A stretch of DNA of 64,000 nucleotides. It comes from Candidatus Poribacteria bacterium (GTDB lineage: Bacteria; Poribacteria; WGA-4E; WGA-3G). The notes under the pieces were generated by a model that was given only the letters and a program-made list of their open reading frames with translations, ran no database searches and had not been told where the DNA came from. The stretch is taken from positions 305,923-369,922 of the forward strand of contig VXMD01000032.1 of NCBI GenBank assembly GCA_009841255.1. The letters run 5' to 3'. Below are positions 34,166 to 41,487 of the stretch, piece after piece. The number at the start of each line of letters is the position of its first letter. The first letter of the stretch is position 1. Made by a program: the position numbers and the translations under genes.

Positions 34166-35134
34166 ATGAAGGAACACGTCGTAGGCATTGACATCGGTGG
34201 GACGAAACTCGCCACTGTTGTCGCCGACAAAACCGGACACATCCTCGGCAAAGTGCGTAAACCGACACGCTCAGAAAAGGGACCGGAATATGCGATCGAC
34301 TTGCTGTTCGATATGGTGCGTGAGGTCGTCAGCCAAGCCGGCTTGGAACAGGCATCCATTTCGGCGATAGGCGTAAGTTGCGGCGGCCCGTTGGATACAA
34401 AAACTGGGATCGTTTATTCACCCCCGAACTTACCTGGATGGGACGCACTACCCCTTAAGGCACGGCTGGAAGCCGAATTCCAAGTGCCGGTGACGATTGA
34501 GAATGACGCCAATGCTAGCGCACTCGCAGAGTTCAGGTTCGGCGGTGGACGCGGCTACAGTGCCGTCCTCTATATGACGATGAGTACAGGCATTGGGGGC
34601 GGTATTGTTATCGACGGTCAAGTTTATCACGGTGCAAACGACAGTGCCGGCGAGGTAGGGCATCAGATACTTCTACCGAATGGACCCCATTGTGGCTGTG
34701 GAAAACGGGGATGTTTGGAGGCGCTCTGTTCCGGTCCTGCTATCGCGCGCCGCGCACAAGATGCAATACGAAAGTACCTCAAGCGTGAAAACGCTTCAAC
34801 GGCACTGTTAACCCTTACCGACGGACGTCCTGAAGATGTCAAGTCGGAGCATGTACTCGCCGCAGCGCGCGCCGGTGATGCTTTAGCTTCAGAACTCGTT
34901 CAGGAAACAGCATATTACATGGGGTGGGGTATCGCAAATTTGGTCAACATCTTGAATCCTGACATCGTTCTACTCGGAACGATTGCCGTTGCCGCTGGCG
35001 ATCTTCTACTCGACCCGATTCGGGAGACAGTTTCAAAATTCGCGATGACCCGTCCCGCAGAAGCAGTTCAGATCGCACCCGCCCAATTAGGCGATGCGTT
35101 AGGCGACCTCGCCGCCGTCGCATTGGTCGTCTGA
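34166..35134 (+). CDS. ROK-family sugar kinase (glucokinase-like)
   Basis: The 322-residue protein has the ROK pattern: 'GIDIGGTKLATVVAD' at the N-terminus, 'ENDANASALAEFRFG', the active-site region 'MSTGIGGGIVIDGQ', and the zinc-binding 'HCGCGKRGCLEALCSG' block (three Cys and a preceding His). ROK kinases phosphorylate glucose, N-acetylmannosamine, fructose or related sugars; some are repressors, but there is no DNA-binding domain here. It lies between the FGGY kinase and the SIS isomerase, in the same direction but separated by repeats. Confidence 0.92.
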   Translation: MKEHVVGIDIGGTKLATVVADKTGHILGKVRKPTRSEKGPEYAIDLLFDMVREVVSQAGLEQASISAIGVSCGGPLDTKTGIVYSPPNLPGWDALPLKARLEAEFQVPVTIENDANASALAEFRFGGGRGYSAVLYMTMSTGIGGGIVIDGQVYHGANDSAGEVGHQILLPNGPHCGCGKRGCLEALCSGPAIARRAQDAIRKYLKRENASTALLTLTDGRPEDVKSEHVLAAARAGDALASELVQETAYYMGWGIANLVNILNPDIVLLGTIAVAAGDLLLDPIRETVSKFAMTRPAEAVQIAPAQLGDALGDLAAVALVV

Positions 35135-35150
35135 AGATTAAAAACAGTTT

Positions 35151-35220
35151 GGTTCGTAGTAGCGCAATAGCGCAAGTCGCGTGTGGACTTGCGGGACAAT
35201 GCGCTTTGCGGAAGTCCTAT
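35151..35220. repeat. R1 right-half fragment (copy 6)
   Basis: Only the right half is present: GGTTCGTAGTAGCGCAATAG, a GCAAGTCGCGTGTGGACTTGC hairpin (in parts) and GCGGAAGTCCTAT. It ends where the R2 element begins. Confidence 0.7.
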
Positions 35221-35385
35221 TATAACCCAAGTTGCTACCTAACAGATTATAGACGTTTGAATGCGTTTTCAAATCCTTTCCTTACCCCGTAGGGGTAATA
35301 TATCTATAGAAAAGCGGTTTTCAATTCTCCGCACCCCATAGGGGTGCTATGTAAATAGGAGAATGGTAACTTGCGTTATTATAGA
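35218..35385. repeat. R2 element copy 2 with two internal R4 modules
   Basis: The ends are TATAACCCAAGTTGCTAC and GTAACTTGCGTTATTATAGA. Internal R4 modules lie at 35284-35311 and 35333-35360. It runs to within 20 bp of the SIS gene start. Confidence 0.8.
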
Positions 35386-35405
35386 AAGGAAACTGGAAGA
35401 TCAAG

Positions 35406-35969
35406 ATGGAGAGAATTCAGAATTATATTTCCCACCTACAAGGTGTTTTAGAGAGACTGACACTCGCAGATGTCCGGCACTCTATAGATGTAATCATGGA
35501 TGCCTACTACGCCGAAAAACAAATTTTTGTGATTGGGAACGGTGGAAGTGCTTCTACAGCATCGCATATCGCCTGCGATTTAGGAAAAGGCACCAGTATC
35601 CCGGGTAAACCCCGTTTTCGTGTTATCAGTTTAACGGATAACGTCGCAACAATGACAGCATGGTCAAACGACGTCTCTTACGAAGATGTTTTCGTTGAGC
35701 AGCTCAAAAATCTTGTGAACCCGGGGGATGTCGTTATCGGTATCAGTGCCAGCGGCAATTCAGAGAATGTGCTCCGCGCAATGCGACACGCCAAAGAGAT
35801 CGGATGTCCAACAATCGGATGGAGCGGCTTTGGTGGGGGTGCCTTAGCAACGATTTGCGATGTGAATGTCATTGTCGATAGCGATCGCTACGGTCCCGTC
35901 GAGGATGTCCATCTAATCCTGAACCACGTCCTCCATGCATGGATTCAAGAAGAGTTCACATCGGATTGA
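35406..35969 (+). CDS. SIS-domain sugar-phosphate isomerase (GmhA-like)
   Basis: The 187-residue protein is a single SIS domain like phosphoheptose isomerase: 'FVIGNGGSASTASHIACDL' is the phosphate-binding loop, 'GISASGNSENVLRAMRHAKE' the second signature, and 'VEDVHLILNHVLHAWIQEEF' the C-terminal helix that carries the catalytic His in GmhA. GmhA converts sedoheptulose-7-P to heptose-7-P for LPS core or S-layer glycan. The sugar-kinase neighbours suggest a role in sugar-phosphate conversion. A GGAAACTGGAAGA region precedes the start. Confidence 0.88.
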   Translation: MERIQNYISHLQGVLERLTLADVRHSIDVIMDAYYAEKQIFVIGNGGSASTASHIACDLGKGTSIPGKPRFRVISLTDNVATMTAWSNDVSYEDVFVEQLKNLVNPGDVVIGISASGNSENVLRAMRHAKEIGCPTIGWSGFGGGALATICDVNVIVDSDRYGPVEDVHLILNHVLHAWIQEEFTSD

Positions 35970-35982
35970 ATTGTAAATCGTC

Positions 35983-36012
35983 TTGACGCTTACCTTTGCC
36001 TTCGTGTATAAT
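35983..36012 (+). promoter_or_regulatory. Sigma-70-type promoter of the NfeD/flotillin cluster
   Basis: TTGACG (35983-35988) and a perfect TATAAT (36007-36012) are 18 bp apart, ~100 bp upstream of the NfeD protease gene. Confidence 0.75.
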
Positions 36013-36116
36013 TGAATTAATCGTCAATTGTTTAAATTATTACCTAAAAAACATTTCAGAGTCAGAAACTGTGGAACCCGTAATCCAAACAGAGATACGG
36101 ATAAGGGGTGATTTCC

Positions 36117-37628
36117 ATGAGATGCAAAACACATTTTCCGGTTTACGCGCTTCTCTTTATCGGATGTCTTTTCACGACGGGCGATCTGTCCGCTCAGGAC
36201 ACCGCACAGGTCTACGTGATTGACATTCGGAACGAGATCGGGAGCGGACTCGGTACCTACATCAGTGATAGCATCCAAACAGCAGAGGAAGCGGGTGCCG
36301 ATGCTATCGTTTTCGATGTGGATACGCCGGGAGGTCGGGTAGATTCCGCCGTAAACATCATCCGATCCATTCAGGATACACGTATTCCCACAATCGCTTT
36401 CGTCAATCGTCAGGCTATATCTGCCGGAGCGATGATCTCTATCGCTTGTAACCAGATCGTTATGACATCGGGTGGGACGATTGGGGATTCGGCACCTGTT
36501 AATATTCAAGGCGAGGAGGTCGGAGAAAAGGCTATCTCTTATATTCAGGGAACCATTCGGGCAACGGCAGAACGTGAGAATCGAAATCCCGATATCGCCG
36601 AAGCAATGGTAGACAAAGAACTCGTCCTCGTTAAACTTTCAGATGGTCAGATTATTAAACTGCTGCCCGAAGAATACGCCGCGCGTGAGGAAGAGGGCGA
36701 AGAGATGGAAATCCTCTGTGCCCAAGGGAAACTGCTCACCTTATCCACCCAACAAGCGTTAAAATACGGGTTCGCAGACGCACAAGCCGAAACGCTTCCG
36801 GAACTATTGACGCAATATGAGATTGTTGAGATTGATGGAACCAAACTACCCCTCACAGAAGCAGGCATCGCGCAACGAGAACAGGATCTTAGTGTTTCAG
36901 AAATCAATCGTCTCAAAACGTTAGCGGGAGCACGCATCACCGAGGTTGAGGCAACGCTTGCGGATAGAGTCGTTTTCTTTATCACAAATCCCCTCATCAG
37001 CTCGCTGCTCCTTTCATTGGGAATCCTCGGTATCTTCATAGAGATTCGCACCCCCGGCTTTGGTATCCCCGGATTCCTCGGTCTACTGTGTGTAGGGCTT
37101 TTCTTCGGCGGACACATGCTGACGAAAATCGGGGCAGAATGGGCATTCCTACTCTTCCTGCTCGGACTCGGACTCATCGCCTTGGAAGTCTTTGTAATCC
37201 CCGGCTTCGGTGTTGCTGGGATTCTCGGTATCACGCTGATGTTAGGGAGTATCTTCTTCGTTTTCGACAAGGCTTACGAGTTCCGTACAGCGGTGATGTG
37301 GCTCTCAATCTCTGTGATTCTGAGTGCCGGACTGGTGATTCTCGCCGCTTTTTATCTACCTGAGACGCAACTTTTCCGGCGGCTCGCTTTGTCAACAGTC
37401 ATGGATACCCAGAGTGGGTACCATTCGTCGAGTACCGAGGATTTTCAGGCGTATCTCGGAAAATCCGGAACCGCTCTGACACCCCTGCGTCCCTCCGGAA
37501 CAGCTCGAATCGCTAATAATAGGGTAGACGTCGTCACCGTCGGCGATTTTATCGCACAAGATAGCAACATCAAAGTCGTCAGCGTCGAAGGCCCTAAGGT
37601 TTTCGTAGAAGCCGTTGAAGAGGAATAA
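36117..37628 (+). CDS. NfeD-family membrane serine protease (long form, ClpP-class)
   Basis: The 503-residue protein has a signal/anchor, a ClpP-like protease domain and a C-terminal membrane and NfeD OB-fold part. Protease elements are 'FDVDTPGGRVDSA', the nucleophile in 'RQAISAGAMI' (Ser102) and a candidate Lys138 in 'GEKAISYIQ'. Four to five membrane helices follow ('PLISSLLLSLGILGIFIEI', 'FLLGLGLIALEVFVIPGFG'). The last ~80 residues are the NfeD domain ('YLGKSGTALTPLRPSGTARI'). Long NfeD proteins cleave stomatin/flotillin-type partners. ATG 36117 follows AAGGGG; the GTG at 36108 is less likely. Flotillin genes follow. Confidence 0.92.
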   Translation: MRCKTHFPVYALLFIGCLFTTGDLSAQDTAQVYVIDIRNEIGSGLGTYISDSIQTAEEAGADAIVFDVDTPGGRVDSAVNIIRSIQDTRIPTIAFVNRQAISAGAMISIACNQIVMTSGGTIGDSAPVNIQGEEVGEKAISYIQGTIRATAERENRNPDIAEAMVDKELVLVKLSDGQIIKLLPEEYAAREEEGEEMEILCAQGKLLTLSTQQALKYGFADAQAETLPELLTQYEIVEIDGTKLPLTEAGIAQREQDLSVSEINRLKTLAGARITEVEATLADRVVFFITNPLISSLLLSLGILGIFIEIRTPGFGIPGFLGLLCVGLFFGGHMLTKIGAEWAFLLFLLGLGLIALEVFVIPGFGVAGILGITLMLGSIFFVFDKAYEFRTAVMWLSISVILSAGLVILAAFYLPETQLFRRLALSTVMDTQSGYHSSSTEDFQAYLGKSGTALTPLRPSGTARIANNRVDVVTVGDFIAQDSNIKVVSVEGPKVFVEAVEEE

Positions 37629-37638
37629 AAGCAGTTGA

Positions 37639-37708
37639 CCGAACCGCAAGGAAACTTTAAAAAGCCTGCAACAACGGCGCAGGGTGTTTTTGCTTGGGTA
37701 TTTCTGCG
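37639..37708. repeat. Leader module without a start codon, plus hairpin and R5 core
   Basis: ACCGAACCGCAAGGAAACTT is followed not by ATG but by the hairpin CCTGCAACAACGGCGCAGG (37665-37683) and an R5 core. It looks like a leader interrupted by a hairpin insertion. Confidence 0.6.
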
Positions 37709-37766
37709 TATTGCTGGGGTGTTTCTTCAGATAGACGCAAAGGCACTTCCAAGGCACAATACACCT

Positions 37767-37796
37767 GAACGAACCGCAAGGAAAGTTTAAAAAATG
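37767..37796 (+). promoter_or_regulatory. Start-codon leader module
   Basis: GAACCGCAAGGAAAGTTTAA then AAAATG abuts the ATG of the short NfeD gene. Confidence 0.6.
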
Positions 37797-38279
37797 GTGT
37801 GGTTTTTAATCTTTTTGATAGGCATTGGAATCCTATTAGTATTTATTGAGTTGCTCATCCTTCCAGGGTTTGGAGCAGCAGGTGTACCCGGGGGTCTCCT
37901 TATAGTGATAGGCATTGGGGTCGCTTGGTGGAAATTCGGATTCCAGATGGCGCTGACCTATGCCGGGGCAACCCTGGTCGGCGTTATCCCACTCGCGATT
38001 GTGGGACTATCGGTCATGCGCGCAACGCCTGCCGGTAATGCCTTTATCCTGCGGACGACGCAAAATAAGGCAGAAGGCTTCCACGCACCCCCATCCGAAT
38101 TGGAAAGTTTAGTTGGGAAGTCCGGCAAGGCATTGACACCCCTACGTCCCGCAGGCGCTGCGTTGATTAGTGGACACCGTGTTGATATCGTCACACAAGG
38201 CGAATTTGTCCCTGCGGAGACCGAAGTCGAAGTGATTTTTGTGGAAGGCACTCGTGTCGTCGTCCGTAGTTTGCAATAG
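37794..38279 (+). CDS. Short NfeD-like membrane protein (NfeD1b type)
   Basis: The 161-residue protein has three N-terminal membrane helices ('FLIFLIGIGILLVFIELLIL', 'GGLLIVIGIGVAWW', 'AGATLVGVIPLAIVGLSVM') and a C-terminal NfeD OB-fold ('LVGKSGKALTPLRPAGAALI', 'VIFVEGTRVVVRSL'). It lacks a protease domain. In many bacteria this short form is encoded with the flotillin-like FloA, with which it forms membrane assemblies. It lies between the long NfeD protease and the first floA. Confidence 0.92.
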   Translation: MVWFLIFLIGIGILLVFIELLILPGFGAAGVPGGLLIVIGIGVAWWKFGFQMALTYAGATLVGVIPLAIVGLSVMRATPAGNAFILRTTQNKAEGFHAPPSELESLVGKSGKALTPLRPAGAALISGHRVDIVTQGEFVPAETEVEVIFVEGTRVVVRSLQ

Positions 38280-38412
38280 TCGTCAGTAATCAGCAACAAG
38301 GAAGTTATCAAGTGTACTAAAGTTAGGAAGTTAGAACTTCACAACTTTTCAACTTCGCAACTTCCTGACTACCGAAAACCGATAGTCATTTACAAATAGG
38401 TAGGAGACAGAT

Positions 38413-39318
38413 ATGGTCGATCTATTTACAGGGGGAATTGCCCTCGTTGTCCTAATCTTTATTATCGCGTTCTTCTGGTTCGTTCCCGTTGGACTGTGGA
38501 TTGCCGCTGTCGCAGCGGGGGTTCCTCTCCGAATTTTTGACTTGGTCGGGATGCGCCTCAGACGCGTGAACCCTAATGTTATTGTGAAAGGATTAATCAG
38601 TGCCCACAAGGCTGGATTGAAGGTCGTAACCGCCGAATTAGAGGCGCATTACCTCGCCGGTGGCAATGTCCTCAATGTCGTGAGCGCGCTCATCGCCGCA
38701 GATAAAGCGAGAATTGAGTTGAATTTCCAACGCTCCGCCGCCATAGACTTGGCGGGACGGGATGTCTTTGAAGCGGTCCAGGTCAGCGTCAACCCTCGAG
38801 TGATTACAACACCGAGAATCAGCGCCCTCGCTTTAGATGGGGTTGAGTTGATAGCTACCGTCCGTATTACGGTGCGAACGAACATCAATCGGCTCGTCGG
38901 GGGTGCAGGTGAAGAGACAATCATCGCACGAGTCGGTGAGGGGATTATCAGCGCAATCGGTGCCTCTGAAACCTATGAAGATGTACTCGAAAATCCAGAC
39001 ATCATCTCGAAAACGGTACTCGATCGCGGACTCGACGCCGGCACTGCTTTTGAAATCCTTTCTATTGATATTGCTGATGTCAACGTTGGGAAAAATATCG
39101 GTGCGGAACTCCAAGCGGAGCAAGCCGAAGCGGACTTGGTCGTCGCACAAGCCAAGGCAGAAGAGCGTCGTGCGATGGCGGTCGCTCAGAAGCAGGAGAT
39201 GACAGCAGGCGTCCAAGAGATGCGTGCGAAAGTCGTTGAAGCAGAAGCGCAAGTCCCGCGTTCTCTGGCGAATGCGTTTCGTGAAGGTAATTTGAACACT
39301 GACACAGAACAACAGTAG
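38413..39318 (+). CDS. floA: Flotillin-like protein FloA (first paralogue)
   Basis: The 301-residue protein has an N-terminal membrane segment ('[20 protein letters not shown]'), the FloA/UPF0365 core ('[18 protein letters not shown]', '[20 protein letters not shown]', '[15 protein letters not shown]') and a C-terminal Ala/Glu-rich coiled coil ('[20 protein letters not shown]'). FloA organises membrane microdomains. TAGGAGA lies 6-7 bp before the ATG. A second floA-like gene follows. Confidence 0.95.
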   Translation: MVDLFTGGIALVVLIFIIAFFWFVPVGLWIAAVAAGVPLRIFDLVGMRLRRVNPNVIVKGLISAHKAGLKVVTAELEAHYLAGGNVLNVVSALIAADKARIELNFQRSAAIDLAGRDVFEAVQVSVNPRVITTPRISALALDGVELIATVRITVRTNINRLVGGAGEETIIARVGEGIISAIGASETYEDVLENPDIISKTVLDRGLDAGTAFEILSIDIADVNVGKNIGAELQAEQAEADLVVAQAKAEERRAMAVAQKQEMTAGVQEMRAKVVEAEAQVPRSLANAFREGNLNTDTEQQ

Positions 39319-39349
39319 AAGGGTTGTCAGTTCGCCTGCTACGCAGGTT

Positions 39350-39377
39350 GTAGGGGCAGGTCTTGTGCCTGCCCGCA
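39350..39377. repeat. GTAGGGGCAGG hairpin module
   Basis: GTAGGGGCAGG pairs with CCTGCCCGCA around TCTTGTG. The same hairpin type (with CGAG/CTCG arms) lies at 63640 and inside the amidase gene at 42973. It is followed by the short ACCGATAACTGATAACC repeat. Confidence 0.65.
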
Positions 39378-39440
39378 AATACTTTAACTGAGTACCGATA
39401 ACCGATAACTGATAACCATTAAAACGGAGGAATCGTAAAC

Positions 39441-40472
39441 ATGGCACCAACAATGGTCGCAATTATTGCTGTCCTGCTTATCCTATTTATCATTATTATT
39501 AGTTGGCTCGTCCCGATCGGTCTCTGGATTACTGCCATTGCGGCAGGCGTGAAGGTTGGGATTTTTGACCTCGTTGCGATGCGTTTGCGACGGGTCCCAC
39601 CCGCTGCAATTGTAGAACCCCAGATTAACGCAACAAAAGCCGGCTTAAATCTATCGCTTGACGATCTGGAAGCACATTTCCTTGCAGGCGGGCGCGTTGC
39701 AAGTGTCGTATCCGCACTGATCGCCGCAGATAAAGCCAACATCGATCTCGGTTTCGCGCAGGCCGCCGCAATCGATCTCGCAGGTCGTGATGTCTTGCAA
39801 GCCGTCCAGGTCAGCGTTACGCCTGAGATTATAGACATCCCCAGCAGAGAGGACGCTACCGCCGGTATCACTGCCGTTGCCCGCGATGGTATCCAGTTAA
39901 TCGTGAAAGCGCGTGTTACCGTGAGAGCCGACATTGACCGACTCGTCGGCGGTGCCACCGAGGACACCATCCGTGCAAGGGTCGGTGAGGGAATTATCAC
40001 AACGATCGGCTCCTCGGGAAGCCACAAGCAAGTCTTAGAAAACCCCGTGCGTATCTCAGAGACGGTGCTCGCAAAGGGCTTAGCCGCAGGAACCGCCTTT
40101 GAAATTCTGTCTATCGACATCGCCGATATAAATGTTGGTGAGAATGTCGGTGCCAAATTACAGACCGACCAAGCGCAAGCCGAACTCAAGATAGCACGTG
40201 CGAAAGCGGAAGAACGCCGCGCACGCGCAGAAGCGGAAGAGGAAGAGAATAAAGCGTTAGTCGAAGAAATGACCGTCAAACTGATTGAGGCTGAAGCGGA
40301 GGTGCCACTCGCAATCTCGGACACCTTTGATTCCCAGAGAATGAGTGTCATGACGTATTACGAACTCCGTAATATCCTTGCCGATACAGAGATGCGTCAA
40401 TCGATCGCCTCACCGGGTGGCACGCAAGAGTTAGACACGACGCGATCAGCACACTCACTCGGACTTTCATAG
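39441..40472 (+). CDS. Flotillin-like protein FloA (second paralogue, longer C-terminus)
   Basis: The 343-residue protein parallels its neighbour from the N-terminal helix ('[20 protein letters not shown]') through '[20 protein letters not shown]' to the coiled coil ('[20 protein letters not shown]'). It differs by a longer loop in the SPFH domain ('[19 protein letters not shown]') and an extra ~40-residue C-terminus ending '[10 protein letters not shown]'. CGGAGG lies ~9 bp before the ATG. Probably both paralogues co-assemble. Confidence 0.93.
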   Translation: MAPTMVAIIAVLLILFIIIISWLVPIGLWITAIAAGVKVGIFDLVAMRLRRVPPAAIVEPQINATKAGLNLSLDDLEAHFLAGGRVASVVSALIAADKANIDLGFAQAAAIDLAGRDVLQAVQVSVTPEIIDIPSREDATAGITAVARDGIQLIVKARVTVRADIDRLVGGATEDTIRARVGEGIITTIGSSGSHKQVLENPVRISETVLAKGLAAGTAFEILSIDIADINVGENVGAKLQTDQAQAELKIARAKAEERRARAEAEEEENKALVEEMTVKLIEAEAEVPLAISDTFDSQRMSVMTYYELRNILADTEMRQSIASPGGTQELDTTRSAHSLGLS

Positions 40473-40538
40473 ATTTTTAGTTTATGGCTGCCTGGCCTGC
40501 TCCCCATTTCATTACGAGCAAGGTTTTGGTGAACAAAT

Positions 40539-40678
40539 TATAGTAAAACTTAGAATTAAAAATACATTTTAATAATATTGGGATGCTGCGATCTCCGTAG
40601 GGGGTTTTTGCTTGGGTGTTTCTTCGTAGGTCTCCTCGCCCGCAAAAGAGTGTCTCATTAATTTTTGCCCTTACTATA
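40539..40678. repeat. R3 element copy 2
   Basis: It is nearly identical to the element at 34010, including both TATAGTAA-type ends and the R5 core; differences cluster in about ten positions. Confidence 0.88.
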
Positions 40679-40688
40679 AAGCAAAAAA

Positions 40689-40845
40689 GCAGCCCGTAAG
40701 CAGAGCGGAGGGGTGTTTTTGATAGGGGTTTTGCTTGGGGTTTTTGATAGGGTGTTTCTGCGTATTTCTGCGTATTTCTGCGTATTGCTTGGGCGTTTCC
40801 CCCTAGATATACGTCGAGTGACGTTATTCATCCAATTCAACTAAC
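40689..40845. repeat. Repeat cluster: R5-like cores and TATTTCTGCG tandem array
   Basis: It contains CCGTAAGCAGAGCGGAGG, two R5-like GTTTTT..GCTTGGGG segments, and TATTTCTGCG repeated three times (about 40753-40785), followed by ATACGTCGAGTGACGTTATT. No gene is apparent in 40473-40984. Confidence 0.65.
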
Positions 40846-40847
40846 CG

Positions 40848-40987
40848 AACCGCAAGGAAACTTTAAAATATGGTGCAGAAATTAAAACAAAAAGGTAGTC
40901 CGTAAGCGTAGCGGAGGGCGGATATACGTCGAGTGACGTTATTCATCTAATTCAACTAACCGAACCGCAAGGAAACTTTAAAATATG
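40848..40987 (+). promoter_or_regulatory. Duplicated start-codon leader module
   Basis: Two copies of AACCGAACCGCAAGGAAACT with TTAAAATATG lie 110 bp apart. The first (ATG at 40869) opens an 11-codon frame that stops inside a CCGTAAGCGTAGCGGAGG hairpin. The second abuts the ATG of the gene at 40985. Both are preceded by GTCGAGTGACGTTATTCATC. Confidence 0.6.
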
Positions 40988-41428
40988 GAAAGTATTATCC
41001 AGATGCTGGCACCGCTGCTTATCGTGCTACTGATATCCATCTTAAGCAACTCACGACGGCGGAAAGCGCAACAACGGAATGCAGAAAGAAAAGTGGAGGA
41101 TCGTGCGATGCAGGAGAACGACGATGCCCCGCCGCCTTTCATGGAAGATTTCCCCTTCGAAACGCAACTGGAACAGATGATCTTGCAGCAGGACGAAGAA
41201 GAGAAGACCCCGCCGGTTACCGAGGAACCAGCACCCTCTGAACCGCAGAGCCCCGATCCGGTTGTTGAGACACCACAACCGCCGCCAGTGCCAGTGGACT
41301 CTCCGACCAGAACGCGATCTGTCCCGGGGACATCACTGCTGAATTTGTCGCCGCAAACTTTTCGTCAAGGCATCATCCTTTCGGAGATCCTGGGCCGTCC
41401 CAAATCCCGGAAGAAATCTGAACGATGA
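40985..41428 (+). CDS. Membrane-anchored proline-rich protein of the flotillin cluster
   Basis: The 147-residue protein has one N-terminal helix ('MLAPLLIVLLISILSN') followed by a stop-transfer RRRK. A long acidic and Pro/Glu-rich middle follows ('EEPAPSEPQSPDPVVETPQP'), then a conserved-looking C-terminal peptide 'FRQGIILSEILGRPKSRKK'. Similar short anchored proteins with an '..ILSEILGxP..' tail sit beside floA in other genomes, from memory. Function unknown. The start is fixed by the abutting leader module. Confidence 0.65.
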   Translation: MESIIQMLAPLLIVLLISILSNSRRRKAQQRNAERKVEDRAMQENDDAPPPFMEDFPFETQLEQMILQQDEEEKTPPVTEEPAPSEPQSPDPVVETPQPPPVPVDSPTRTRSVPGTSLLNLSPQTFRQGIILSEILGRPKSRKKSER

Positions 41429-41487
41429 TTGATGTACCAGTAATATAAGAGGGCTGATTTACCCTGATTATCGAAGGTCCCATCATC

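Noticed and set aside
36647-37270. 207-residue antisense frame opposite the NfeD protease
   Set aside because: Shadow of a well-supported gene; Ser/Pro/Arg-rich composition typical of antisense reading.
39419-40351. 310-residue antisense frame opposite the second flotillin gene
   Set aside because: It is Ser/Ala-rich low-complexity translation of the opposite strand of a clear floA gene, with no ribosome site or family similarity.
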